Positions 20,663 to 31,306 of a stretch of 64,000 nt of DNA are shown here, piece by piece. This DNA is from Rhexocercosporidium sp. MPI-PUGE-AT-0058 (taxonomy: Eukaryota; Ascomycota; Leotiomycetes; Helotiales). The first letter of the stretch is position 1. Every line of letters begins with the position of its first letter. The DNA is taken from NCBI GenBank assembly GCA_020746875.1, contig JAGTJL010000030.1, positions 372,001-436,000 on the forward strand, in the 5' to 3' direction. Made by a program: the position numbers and the translations under genes. The notes beneath the pieces were generated by a model, which saw only the letters and a list, made by a program, of their open reading frames with translations, ran no database searches and was not told the DNA's origin.

Positions 20663-23627
20663 CAGTGCAACCAGTAAGTCAGCCGGCTTATAAGTCGGTC
20701 AGTCAGCTGGGCCAATCACGTAAGTCAGTCAGCTAGCGCATTTTGGTAAGCCAATCAGCGTCAATATCCTGAGCTTATAAGCGGCTTATAAGCTCGAGGT
20801 AGTTTTTTGAGTGATTTTGGAGTCATTTTAGTAGGGGTTTTGGTGTTGTTTTGGTGCTAGATTTAGCGATATTTTGGATCCCGGAGCGGGAAAACCACCT
20901 CCGATAGGCCAAATTTAGGCGGTGTAACCCGGCAGGATAATCCTAATATTCTTATTAAATATTAAACTGTTATGATTCTGTTAAAATTAGCCTCAACACT
21001 ATGTCTCGATATACATCACCTGTTGTATCTGAAGATGCTGCTTCTCAAAGCTCTATTGCACTATCTGTACTCTTTAAAGCTAGCATTTTTGGCCGTATGA
21101 TGAGTAGCTCTCATGCAACCACCTCTTTAGCATCAGAGCCTCTGCGAGCACTTCGTGATACCTGTCGAAGGCCTGCGGCGATATATAACGAGTTCTACGA
21201 TCCTTTCAAGCCTCAGCGCCTTGATTTGCCGACTGACTATTCTCCTTACGCATATGGTCAGTCTTTATTCGATGGTAGAGAGATTGATATACGGAGATTA
21301 CCTTAAGGTAAGAGTATGAGCTCAGCAACGAAGAAACCAAGGCGCTCTTGGGTATAGGAGCTTGGGTATGATCTTGTTGATCTAGCACATACCAAAAAGC
21401 CGCAGTTTTGGGCGTGTAAACGCTGTATGTAAGATCAAAGAGTTCTTATTTAATGCTGACGATATCAGGTCTCCACGACTCACGCTTTTCTCGACGTAAA
21501 GAATGGATTTTCAACGCGAATAGCCTTAAGAACGCAGAGAAGCACTTATTGCAGATATATTACTTGAACGAAGGAGGAGATATATGGCGAATAGAGGCTA
21601 TAAATCAACCTGCATAACCCTCTGGACCGGTAGATGGAAATCCTTACTTACAAATACCATTTCGACAGAAGGAATTCAAGAACGCGTTTCTCAAATGGGT
21701 TATCCTGGATGATATAAAAGCACGAAAAGCCGCGTCAAAAAACCTCAAAAGGATATTCCGGATCGCGAATCAAGAGGTAATCAACGCGTTACCTGCTTCA
21801 GGCTCAACAGTCGCCACTTGGATCGACCAGACCTTTGAATACTTCGAACCACAATTGATCGCAGAAGCTTAAGGCGCTCAATCAAGAATACATATAACGT
21901 TTGATAGCTGGGGGTCGAAGAGAGAAAAGCTCAGCGTAGTCGCTGTGATACTTCATTTTATTAATAGTAAAGGCGATCTAGTAACGCGTCTTGCAGGCCT
22001 CCTAGAGCTCCCTAGTCATGGGAAGACAGGAATAGGTACGTGCTATTGAAATCCCGTGTATTTGTACTGACTTTTAATAGAGTAATGCTCTGTGATTCTT
22101 CCTCTTTTCCGTCGATTTGGAATCACTGCGCAGAATATCGGCTGGTTCGTTCTTGACAACGCAACGAATAATGATACGACACTCGTCGAGCTCTCCAAAA
22201 CATACAAATTCGACCCTAAACAGAAGAGATTACGCTGCGTCGGCTATATACTGAATTTGATCGCGGAGGCGTACTTATTTGGACAAGATTCTGCTAGTTT
22301 TGAGAGAGAATATAAGGCCGCAGGCGCGCCGGCGCGTCGCCAGCTGTGGAGGCAACGCGGAGAGCTTGGTAAGCTTCATAACTTGGTCGCACACGTCATG
22401 GCCTCAGGGAAGAGATCTGACCTCTTTATTGAGCTTCAAAAAGAGTGGAATGAAGGAGCAGCACTTGGTCGAAGTTTGAAGCTCATTCTTGATGGTGGAG
22501 TACGCTGGAATGCCTCATACGCTATGATAAATCGAGCACTCCTTCTGCGCGAATCTCTCGATCGATACGCCTACAAACTGCGAGTCTCGAAAGATGCTGA
22601 AGACTTGGAGGTTTACAATCAAGACTACTTGACAGATGAGGAATGGACAACTCTAGAGGTGATCTCCAAGCAATTGGAGCCTCTGTTTCGCATCATAAAA
22701 GCGCTGGAGGGCAATACAAAGTTGAATGAAGGAGTAGGCAAGCCATCGCATGGCGCGCTATGGGAGGTTTTACCAGCTTTTGAAGGTCTACTTGCACACT
22801 TTGAAGCTCTCCAACGTAGAGCGGCCGATGGAGATTTCAACGAGCGAATTCAACAGTTTATTACCTTAGCCTGGAATAAGGCGAAGGAGTATTACGTTAA
22901 GACAGATCTCTCTATTGCATGGCAAGCCTCTTTAGTTCTCCACCCTCGATGGAAGTGGAAATACTTTGACGATAAATGGACTGGCGCTGAGAGGACTTAC
23001 GTTATAAATGGTAAGAGAGCATTGAAGGCTCTATGGGAGAAAGATTATAAGTCAGAGCCTACGATTCGACAAGAATCTGCTTCTCCAGAACTAGCGAATT
23101 CGCAGGTAGATTACCTTGAAGAGCTGCTGAATGGTCTTGCGCCGACTTCAGTACAACCAGTACGAGCTTCGGCGCGCAGAGATCAGCTTGCTCTCTACCT
23201 TGAGGAGCCTTGCGAGAATACTCCACCTTTACAGTATTGGAGGTCGAAGCAGGCTCAGTGGCCTCAATTAGCTTCAATGGCTTTTGACTTCTTGTCTATT
23301 CCTGCGATGAGTTCTGAGTGCGAGCGTGTCTTCTCTTCCTGCGCAAAACAGACTACTCCAGAGACAAGTAACCTCTCGGGGGACATGTTATGGCATAGAG
23401 AATGTCTGAAGAATTGGGAGCACAGGGGGGCGATTGATATCATGTTGAATAATAACGCAGTTTGGCTTGGAATATGATTTTTTACAGCTTCACTTTTTAC
23501 CCTTGCAGCTTATCAGCAGCTTATAAGTTCATCAGCTAAGTCAGTCAGCTCTCTATTTATATGTAAGTCAGTCAGCTGTAAAAACAGCTCAGCTGATGGC
23601 TGACTGATTGGCTTATTGGTTTCTCTG
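20663..23627 (+). mobile_element. hAT superfamily DNA transposon, 2965 bp
   Basis: Bounded by imperfect terminal inverted repeats: CAGTGCAACCAGTAAG at 20663 and, on the minus strand from 23627, CAGAGAAACCAATAAG, each followed after a few bases by TCAGCC. An exact 8 bp duplication (CTTGGCGT) flanks it, diagnostic for hAT insertions. Both subterminal regions carry repeated GTAAGTCAGTCAGCT-like motifs (20690-20740 and 23540-23580), the usual transposase-binding arrangement. The single coding region runs rightward. Base composition is normal, so this copy escaped heavy RIP and is younger than the Gypsy block to its left. Confidence 0.9.
21001..23477 (+). pseudogene. hAT transposase, N-terminal half broken
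   Basis: The 3' part (from about 22092 to the stop at 23477) is open for some 460 residues and holds the RNase H-like core (GWFVLDNATNNDTT) and the C-terminal dimerisation region (DFLSIPAMSSECERVFS). Upstream, the continuing frame from ATG 21001 has a BED/zinc-finger-like region (AHTKKPQFWACKRC at about 21388) and DSWGSKREKLSVVAVILHF (about 21910), but with stop codons at 21304, soon after, and at about 21870. A GTACGT...TTTTAATAG sequence at about 22036-22080 may be an intron. As read, it encodes no complete transposase. Confidence 0.8.
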
Positions 23628-23635
23628 CTTGGCGT
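23628..23635. repeat. 8 bp target-site duplication of hAT element, right
   Basis: CTTGGCGT, identical to 20655-20662. Confidence 0.85.
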
Positions 23636-24361
23636 TGATCATTGGCGTCCATTCCGACATCATATCAAGAAATTTATGAATTGAGACAAATCAATAATAC
23701 AACTCCTCTTTAGATGTGATATCCTGCAGATATTCATGCATAAGCCATGCGAAGATCTTGCTTTGTATGGCTACCAAATCTCGTATCGCACGTTGCAAAA
23801 AGGCAACTCGAAGAGCGAACTATGGTACCGGGATCCGCGGTCTAGATAATGGGGGAACATCCTCCTTTTCCGCAGATAAGGCTCCAAACGAAAGCTTATT
23901 TCTGCCCCACTTATTCTGCTCAGCTTTACGAGATCAGAAAGCCCGGTTGTAAACGTCGATCCTCAGGAAGATCAATTGAAGTCTCTAATTTAAGCCCCTT
24001 GCAAGTTGCAACAGACAATTTGATGGTTTAATTATACTCTTGATAGGCCACCCCTTTCCCTGTGAAACCAACAGTTAGTTAAGAACTTTATCTCCCTTGA
24101 GAGTCAAATTAATGAGTTACGAGTTTGAGTTTACAAGTTAAACCTTTTCGGACATTGAAACAATTAACGCAGAAAAGTCAGTGCAATAGGCTCTGTTTGC
24201 GAGATGGCTACCTACCATCCGTAAATAAATATAAAGCGCTTTCGCTGTCTTCCCGTTTACTTTTACATTCTTCATTCACATCTTACGCCTATAGACACCG
24301 ATCAATCAATTCGACGCCTCGATTGTGCTACTATCTCACTCCACTTTTCTGCCTTTCCAAA
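23636..24361. other. Intergenic; upstream region of the secreted peptide gene
   Basis: No supported gene. Pyrimidine-rich sequence (CTCACTCCACTTTTCTGCCTTTCC) directly precedes the ATG at 24362, typical of fungal core promoters. Confidence 0.4.
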
Positions 24362-24520
24362 ATGAAGTTCCCCGTCGTATTTTCGCTGGCTCTAGCTGCT
24401 CTAGCATATGGCATGCCACAAGAAGGACAACCCTCGCTAGAAAAGCGTCAGAGTCCTTGCGGGGCTAACGTCCCGAATCCAACTTGCTTATGGGTAGGAA
24501 CTTCAGACTCAAGGAAATAA
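24362..24520 (+). CDS. Small secreted peptide precursor, signal peptide plus Kex2 site
   Basis: A 52-residue frame starting MKFPVVFSLALAALAYG, a strong signal peptide with likely cleavage after about residue 17. A short propeptide follows, ending in LEKR, a dibasic Kex2 site, and then a mature segment that begins QSPCGANVPNPTC. Two cysteines are in the mature part. The ATG sits in good context (CCAAAATG) after a pyrimidine-rich tract. A GTAGGA directly after TGCTTATGG could be a 5' splice site leading to a different C-terminus, so the 3' end is uncertain. It may be a small effector-like or defence peptide, or a truncated copy of a larger secreted protein. I do not recognise a family. Confidence 0.5.
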   Translation: MKFPVVFSLALAALAYGMPQEGQPSLEKRQSPCGANVPNPTCLWVGTSDSRK

Positions 24521-26122
24521 AATATGCTGCGTATAGTAAGTTCCCGAAGGGATATTGGTTTATATATTTTCTAACCGGCAGATACTTGTCCGTTGTCGAT
24601 TCTAAAAGACGAGGCAAATTCCGGTTATTTTATATCAACAATCGCGGTGGATCTTGGGGAAGTAAGGTTGGAAATAAGGTGGACTAAAACGTTGTACGGT
24701 ATTCAAGTGTAAATAGACTATGGCGGAGGATAGTAAGCGTTCGATCGTTGTACGGAGTTCTCTACAGAGTTTAAGCTCGGCCGATCGTCCGCGGGTTTTT
24801 ATTTGTATTTGTTTACCACAAATATAAAATTTACAAACAAATTGGAAATCCTACTTAATTGATTTATATTAAACATTACTCCCAAAAGAGAAAAGACCCC
24901 ATACAATATGTCGAGCAGGTGGCTAGAGATGCTCTCTGAGTTCTTTCGAGATAGTATCCCAATCATTGTGACTATTGAGTTAATAGTTTCTGACCAAGCT
25001 CGTAGCAACTGGTTTTAATATCCGGCATATACCTATAATATTCGGACGCGTTTCGTGAATATGCTTAAGGAGTGACTTGAGGTACGCATAATCGTAATCG
25101 GCAGTCGAGTAACTAAATCACACCTTAATATAAGTAATCAATTAATAATCCTCGATTAGATTTATTTATATATTCTTTTTTTATTCTCTAGCTTAATAAG
25201 TAGACTAACCCCGACGCCTAGACTAGGTACTAGACCGTCTTTCTCCTTATCGTAACCTTCTACCTAGATTGTTTATCGCCGGGCAAGTTGGAGGTCCTTT
25301 TAAGCGCCGCCGGGGCTGCTAATAGAGGTTCTAAATCACCGTCTAGAACATGTGTTTTACGTATTCTTTGTGGGCTTTATTATTATGGTAGGGTTGACCT
25401 CAGAGGTCCATTTGTTACGTGATTGAGCTGCTTCTTGCTGTATTTAAGATAGCTTTTAAGGTAATATCTTTTAACGATAATAACGATTTTTACTATTATA
25501 ACCTTTCTTTCTTATTTAAATTATACTCTTTCTTTCTTTTAATAAATTATATTCTTTAAATATATAATATCTTTAATACTTATTAAATAAGTATTTCTTA
25601 CGTTTATTTTCTTATACTTATTTTATTATTTTATTATTATATACTTAATATTTTATTTTATTAAACGACCAGACGGCAAATTGGCTGCTGTTTTCGGGGG
25701 TTTTGGTCGCTGCTTTCTGCAGCCAACTTGCCAGAATCTTACGCTACTCTAACGCTCGCTTACCTGGTGGTTAAGGCGGCAGGACCTTAGCCGACTGCAG
25801 CAACATCTAAAATCGACAACCGCTTCTTCTATTATTCCCTACTCCAACATTCGAAGGGTCATCTTTGGGGAGCAGAAAATGGCTGCCTATTATCCTCTAG
25901 GTGACCTAGGATGGCGGTCATCTTATATCTTTGTTCTCCCCTCTTTTATCTTCTTTCCTCCGCACCTCTTATACTCAACTATCGCTGTCCTTCGCTCTCT
26001 ACCCTTCTCCTTCCTCTCCGCTGGCTGCTATTCCTTGCGCAGCATTCTCTTTCATACCTTCGTTACTTCTTTACTTTCAATAGCCCTCGCCGTAGTCGCC
26101 TTCTTTATTTGATGCAATCGAT
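24521..26122. other. AT-rich intergenic stretch with inverted repeat
   Basis: No supported gene. 25440-25660 is extremely AT-rich. At 25675-25688 and 25719-25732 lie 14 bp inverted arms (GGCAAATTGGCTGC and its complement with one mismatch) in normal-GC DNA. The region 25860-26110 has a Leu/Ser-rich frame of no recognisable family. Confidence 0.4.
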
Positions 26123-28646
26123 ATGCGTCGTCGTCGACCACCAACACCAAGCTCTTCCTCCGACAGCGATAGACCAGACACCGAGAGCTGCTTTGATACA
26201 GGAGATGAGCAGGAGACCGACGCTGAGACTGATCTGTCGGACGTTGATGTCGACGGAGATGACAAGGCAGACCTGCTAAATCTAGAGTGGCTCGATGGAG
26301 AGGAGAACGCCCACCCGCCAGAGTACTACCTCGACTAAGAGAATAACTCCGACGAATCCGAGGATGAAGATGAGGATTATAGCGATGGCAGCCTCCTCCT
26401 CCTGGATATAGTCGAGGGAAATTTCCATCGGTAGGTAGCTTATTCTCTTGCCTGCCGTTTTCTGCAATCGAATCGCTGACCTGATTCTCTTTACAGGTAT
26501 TGCAAGTATGTACGAACGGATCCTGCCCGAGTGATGCAGGCCATCTCTCGCCGTACCCTCAAGGCCTTCTTCGAATGGATGTTGAATCAACGCCAGGGGA
26601 AGGGTAAGAGGAGGCTTACAGGCATCCAGTCGGCCAGCACGCTCGGGATATACTGGAAGGTCTTCCGGCTCGTGTACGAACGAGCGACGGGAGAGAAGAT
26701 CGAGGGGAAGATGAACCGTCATATGCACCGGGTGAGTCGCGATTCCTGTCTACCCGCTCAATCCAGTTTGAATTCTTGTCGATAAGAGCTAATGAAATAT
26801 TTGTTGCAGGCCCTCCGGAAGCTAGCGAAGAAGTACCGCCTGTCGACGAAGAAGCGCGATAACGTCGCGATGTATATCGAGGATCTTGCAAGCGTCCTGC
26901 AGACTAACTTAACCACGACGAAGCAGAGATACACATATAGCCGGCACCGGATCGCGATGAGCTTCTTTTGTCAGCTAGCTATCTTCTCCGCCAACCGACC
27001 TTCAGCGCTCCTAAAGCTCCGCTATAGTGATATCGCGGTAAACCTGCTCCGGGACCCTAGTGGCGGGCCGCATCGGATCCTGATCGAGTTCACGTGCGAG
27101 TTCACGAAGAAGTATCTTGGCACAAAAGAGGCGTAAGTCTGACCTTAGGCCTTTTCTCATACCTCCTCCCCCTTCCCCTCTTATTCTAGCCGAGATATAC
27201 AACTTATATAGAAGCTAGGAATACGTTTGTGCTTTCCGAGATTATCTTTGATTCGTTCCTAATCCTCAGTCCGCACGTCGACCTCCTGGGCCTCATCTTT
27301 GCCGATAATACGTTCTTAGCCCCGAGTCTCACATCGGCCGCGAGGATCAGCGAGCTAGATATCCCGCCTGGCTATGAGCAACTGCCCTTATATCTGAAGC
27401 CAGAGATGGCGGATATCCCCGTCTTCCGCAAGTCTGTCCGAACGCCGTATGGCTGGGAGATCTCACCCGACCAGCCACTGCCGTACACGACTCTCCTGAA
27501 GTGGATGAAGCGGCTCGGCGTGCTCACTGGGTTCCCGCAGATCACGCGTCCGTACTCCCTCCGATACGGTGCCGGCAACGCCTTCAACTAGAGCGGTGCG
27601 TACTATGCAGACCCCTACTCGCAAACCCACCCTTACTCGCCGTGCGATATGCTAACCGTAGACTGACAGGTGACGTGAGCGACGCGCTCCAGAACATGAT
27701 AATGCAATACGCCAAGATTGACACCTTTATCAAGCATTACTTCCGGCGGACGGTTACCGCTGACACGCGAGCTATCGTCTCCGGCTACGAACCTCAGCGC
27801 GACCTGATGCGGGCGGCCTGTCGGATGACTCGCTGGATCGATCCTGACCGGCCGCAAGAACTCACGCCCGAGGAATCCCTATTCGTTAATGAGGATCCCG
27901 TCGTCCGCCGCCTCGTTGCGGAGCGGGAGAAATGGAAGCGCCGCTTCCAGGGCACGGCGACACAACAGCCCGGGTACCGGATCATCGGCCGCGCGATCTT
28001 TAACGCCAGGCAGCGGCTGAGAGCTGCGCTCCTTAAGCACGTTCAAGAGCGCTGGGATCTGGAGCACCCGGTCGACGAGATCGAGCGGCAGCTCTCCGGG
28101 CTCAAGCTCAGCCAGGACGTGAAGACCACCTTGGACTAGAACGATAAGATCCCCCCGCTCCAGAAGCGCTTAGCCGAGACGGTGATGACACTCCCGGGAA
28201 CAACTATCGAAGAAGAGTTCCGCCGCCGCAATGCGGCTATCGATGCAGTCGCTGCTTACTGCTACTTCCAGGAGGGGGGAGCCGCTGCCTAACCACGCAA
28301 GAGGTCGTCGACGCGACAGGCGAGTCCGATACCGTCGAAGGAGACTAACCCGCAGCTGGCAGCCGCTGAGGCCGAGAAGCAAGCGTTAAGTGACGCTATA
28401 TTATTAGTGTTTACCGAGAAGAGGACCACTACCTGCTTCCTCTGCTTAGGGGAGTAGAGCTTACCGTTCGAAAAGCGTACTTACAAGTTTGCTAGTCCGG
28501 GAGACTTGATAAAGCACTTCAAGCGGAAGTATCTGGCTTAGATCAAAGAAGGGGATCGGCTTTAGTGCAAGGTCTGTCGAATAGGACTGCAGCACAAGCA
28601 GTATCTCTAGAGTCACGCAGCGAGTATCCACGGGACTGTTTCTTAG
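26123..28646 (+). pseudogene. DUF3435-family tyrosine recombinase-like protein with C-terminal zinc fingers
   Basis: Five exons keep phase across four introns: 26123-26430, 26497-26731, 26810-27132, 27219-27595 and 27670-28646 (740 codons). The family (Pfam DUF3435) includes the Starship captain recombinases. An acidic N-terminus (residues 1-100) precedes a recombinase-like core: FSANRPSALLKLRYSDI (first Arg box), RPYSLRYGAGNAFN (H/Y-x-x-R box) and MIMQYAKIDTFIKHYF (candidate nucleophilic Tyr). The C-terminus has Cys/His finger patterns (TCFLCLGE ... HFKRKYL; CKVCRIGL ... SHAASIH). Eight in-frame stops interrupt it (26336, 27589, 28137, 28290, 28455, 28539, 28563, 28608), all TAA or TAG at positions that fit CAA/CAG. 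No frameshift is needed. The assignment to the captain subgroup rather than another DUF3435 branch is inference. Confidence 0.8.
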
Positions 28647-28766
28647 TATATTAATGATATACTTAAGAGCATATGGTAACGGCTTGCGTTACCCTGTCTT
28701 TTCTTTCCTTATCTGCCCTTTCTCGATTCTATGCTATTCTCACGGCGTGCTTCTAAAGAAACAAAC

Positions 28767-29845
28767 TCATAGCCAATCGAACTTGTCGGAGTTGTATGGT
28801 CCAGATCTGTCAAATACCTAAAGCCGTATCAGACTTCCGCAGATCGTAAAACCAGGCACGAATCGCCGCTCCGGCTGACTTCCAAACACTTCGCGTGTAT
28901 ATCCTGCCAACTGCACTAGTATTTTTGCAGATCGATCCTCATCAGGATTCTGTTTGTGTTCTCCGATGACAAGTACATTGTGCCAGTCGTGCTCGCCGTT
29001 CGATAAGGCAGCGTCGGCGGGGGTGAGGAAAATTTCAAGCTTGCGATCAGCCTCCGAGCCCCTCAACACTTTGTTCGCTGATGTGTGGTATCTGCGGCGA
29101 AGTCCGCCGAGAATAGTGTCCTGGAACTTCATGAACCACTTAAAAAAAAGACTTTGAATTGAAGGCTCTGGCCACCCGCTCCAGCGACCTTCTGTATATT
29201 GGGCCTTAGACCTTTCGTAGATATCACTCGCGTTGTTCGTCCAGGACTTCTCTTCGAAGTATCGCTCGTAGAAGCCTCCAACATTGTAGTAGACGCGGCT
29301 TGCGAGTTCCTCAAGTATCCGCTGGTCAATTTCATCGTGTGTTTGCTTAATCCCTCTCTGCGAAGCCGAGCTGGATCGTAAGGGCGTGTCGAAGACGGCT
29401 TTCTCGAAGGCAGTCGGGGGTGCAATCGCTCTCGGTTGTGTCCCCGCAACAAGGCCGAACATAGCACTCCAAATATCTACGTCTGGCGCGTTATTGATGA
29501 CACGGTCCACCAGAGGAATAGTTGATATAATATCGAAATTGTTTGAATCGACGAGAGAGATATGGCCAGAGAGATCTCCGAGGAGAGTTCCTTGTCCATT
29601 TCGTGAAGGGAGGATACGGGCTGCTTGTTCGTTTTGCAAAGCTAGGATAAGGTCGAGTACCAGATTTTTCGCAATTATGCCCGTTAGCAATACCTGCAAG
29701 CGCTGCCACCGAAAGAACAGCTTGCGCAGTATCAGACGTTATAATAATACCTAGATCCAGGCGTGTAGATTCAAAGCGGCTGCGAAAGGCACTGAGCCTA
29801 TCCTTGATGGGATTGCTTCTGATTTTGTCAAGTTCTGAGACGTTA
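28767..29845 (-). pseudogene. FunK1 fungal-type protein kinase, N-terminal fragment
   Basis: A 293-residue minus frame (29699-28818) has the FunK1 N-lobe region: VYYNVGGFYERYFEEKSW, WHNVLVIGEHKQNPDEDRS, LAGYTREVFGSQPERRFVPG and FTICGSLIRL. There a TAG replaces the expected Trp, and the same frame continues VFDRSGPYNSDKFD before a TGA at 28767. The kinase catalytic part (HRD/DFG) is absent downstream, so the gene is truncated. Upstream, at about 29845-29690, an overlapping frame (LDKIRSNPIKDRLSAFRSRF) suggests an N-terminal exon preceded by a CAG acceptor, with a frame change. FunK1 kinases are expanded in mushrooms and some ascomycetes; their targets are unknown. Confidence 0.7.
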
Positions 29846-30544
29846 GCTATCGAAAATTGTCAGGTAAGCTGAAAGAAAGAGATGGGAGTCGCGATTCTGG
29901 TAAAAGCGTGCTGGGGCCCAAGCGTCGGCAAATCCCGTTCATAAATTTAGCTTGCCGTATGCCTGGCGCAGGACTTTACTTTCATACTGTCATTTTACGT
30001 TAATATCTTTTCAGATACTTATTCTTCATACGATCTCTTTCCACGTAACTGCTATTCTTTCCCGAGCGATTTAGTGATCTAAATTCGGGTACACTTAACT
30101 GTATATCCTATGAGAGCGCCAACACTGCCTTGAAGAAGGCTGTAATTGTGGTGAATTAATATCGATGCTAATAATAGCTCCGCCAAGGAATTTTGTGCTC
30201 GAATTTGGCCTTTGCAAAACAGGCGCGCTCTTAAAACGGAATAGCACTACGCTGACCGGAACTCGCGAACAAAATGACCTTATGTGGAGTACTAAGGCAA
30301 GGAGGAGGCGCTTGGATTGAGCCGCAGAAGAAATGCAGACTATCTTCAGTATATTCAAGTTCGAAAAATTACCGTATGCTAGGTGCTGGCTCCCTTCACG
30401 TAACGAAGAGTGCACCCGTCTCGAAACCCTCTAACACCAACTCCAAAGTAAGTCGCATTCTCTATTACAATCTATTGAAAAGAATATCAATATTAAATTT
30501 TTATCAATTGAACGAGCCGCCATACCAGACACTGTCGTTGTCGT

Positions 30545-31024
30545 CTAGTACCCATATCTGTCTATCATGTGCATCATCAGCGGCATCTGCTTATTTTGCT
30601 GTCTGGCATTCCAGTCTAGTGTACCAATGGCTCGACGAAAGTCCCGCTCGTCCTCGATTTCCTTCGACTCGAAACCTCCTTCCTCCGCAGAATATAAGAG
30701 CTTTTTGCGCTGGATATCGAGGCTCTCATCTATTTCCTTCAGTAACCTTACAAATTTGCCCCAGCTAATATGCTCGCAGCGAATATTTAGCTGATGCTGT
30801 CTCTGAACCTCTTCTTCTAAAATCGCAGAGACAGCGACTTCGACGCTCTTAATCCGATCCATGTCGTAGTCTCTCTTCTTCTCAAACCGAACAATTATAT
30901 CCCGATCATAAAGCCCCGTATTAGCCGATGCTGGCGTGAGAAGGCGCCGGAAGGTTCCGCTACTATCAGGAAGGATGATTTGAGTTGGGTTTTGCTTCGT
31001 CGCAAGTGTCGTGGCGTTTGCTCC
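30545..31024 (-). CDS. Hypothetical protein fragment, charged coiled-coil character
   Basis: The minus frame is open from about 31024 to the TAG at 30545-30547, with the first ATG at 30862. It reads TQIILPDSSGTFRRLLTPAS, then VEVAVSAILEEEVQRQHQLN and WGKFVRLLKEIDESLDIQRK, and ends MIDRYGY. Composition and codon use look coding. No family is recognised. The open frame extends above the first ATG, so an upstream exon is likely or the gene is 5'-truncated. It may belong with the FunK1 remnant, but about 700 bases of uninformative DNA lie between them. Confidence 0.4.
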   Translation of the reverse strand, partial: GANATTLATKQNPTQIILPDSSGTFRRLLTPASANTGLYDRDIIVRFEKKRDYDMDRIKSVEVAVSAILEEEVQRQHQLNIRCEHISWGKFVRLLKEIDESLDIQRKKLLYSAEEGGFESKEIEDERDFRRAIGTLDWNARQQNKQMPLMMHMIDRYGY

Positions 31025-31306
31025 TTAGAGTAGCCAGGCAGCGAGAAGGAGGGGTTAAGTTAATGCCTTACAAGTTAAGGCCACGAGGCTAAAATGAAAA
31101 CCCCTTAGAGCGGACAGCGCACCGAACGAAACTGAAAGGTCCATATTCTTAATAAACCTCTCCGTAATTATTGAAACTTCTTTAACCAACGCTACTTTGC
31201 ATTGTCTCGGGAATTTCTCTAATTATATATAGTTCGATTAGTCTCAATTGTGTATCTAAATTGGACTTCCAATACCCAGCCATCCCCGCCGTTCTGACAT
31301 GACATC

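Noticed and set aside
24484..24687. 67-residue frame after the secreted peptide
   Set aside because: Different frame from the signal-peptide ORF, no start context, AT-rich composition.
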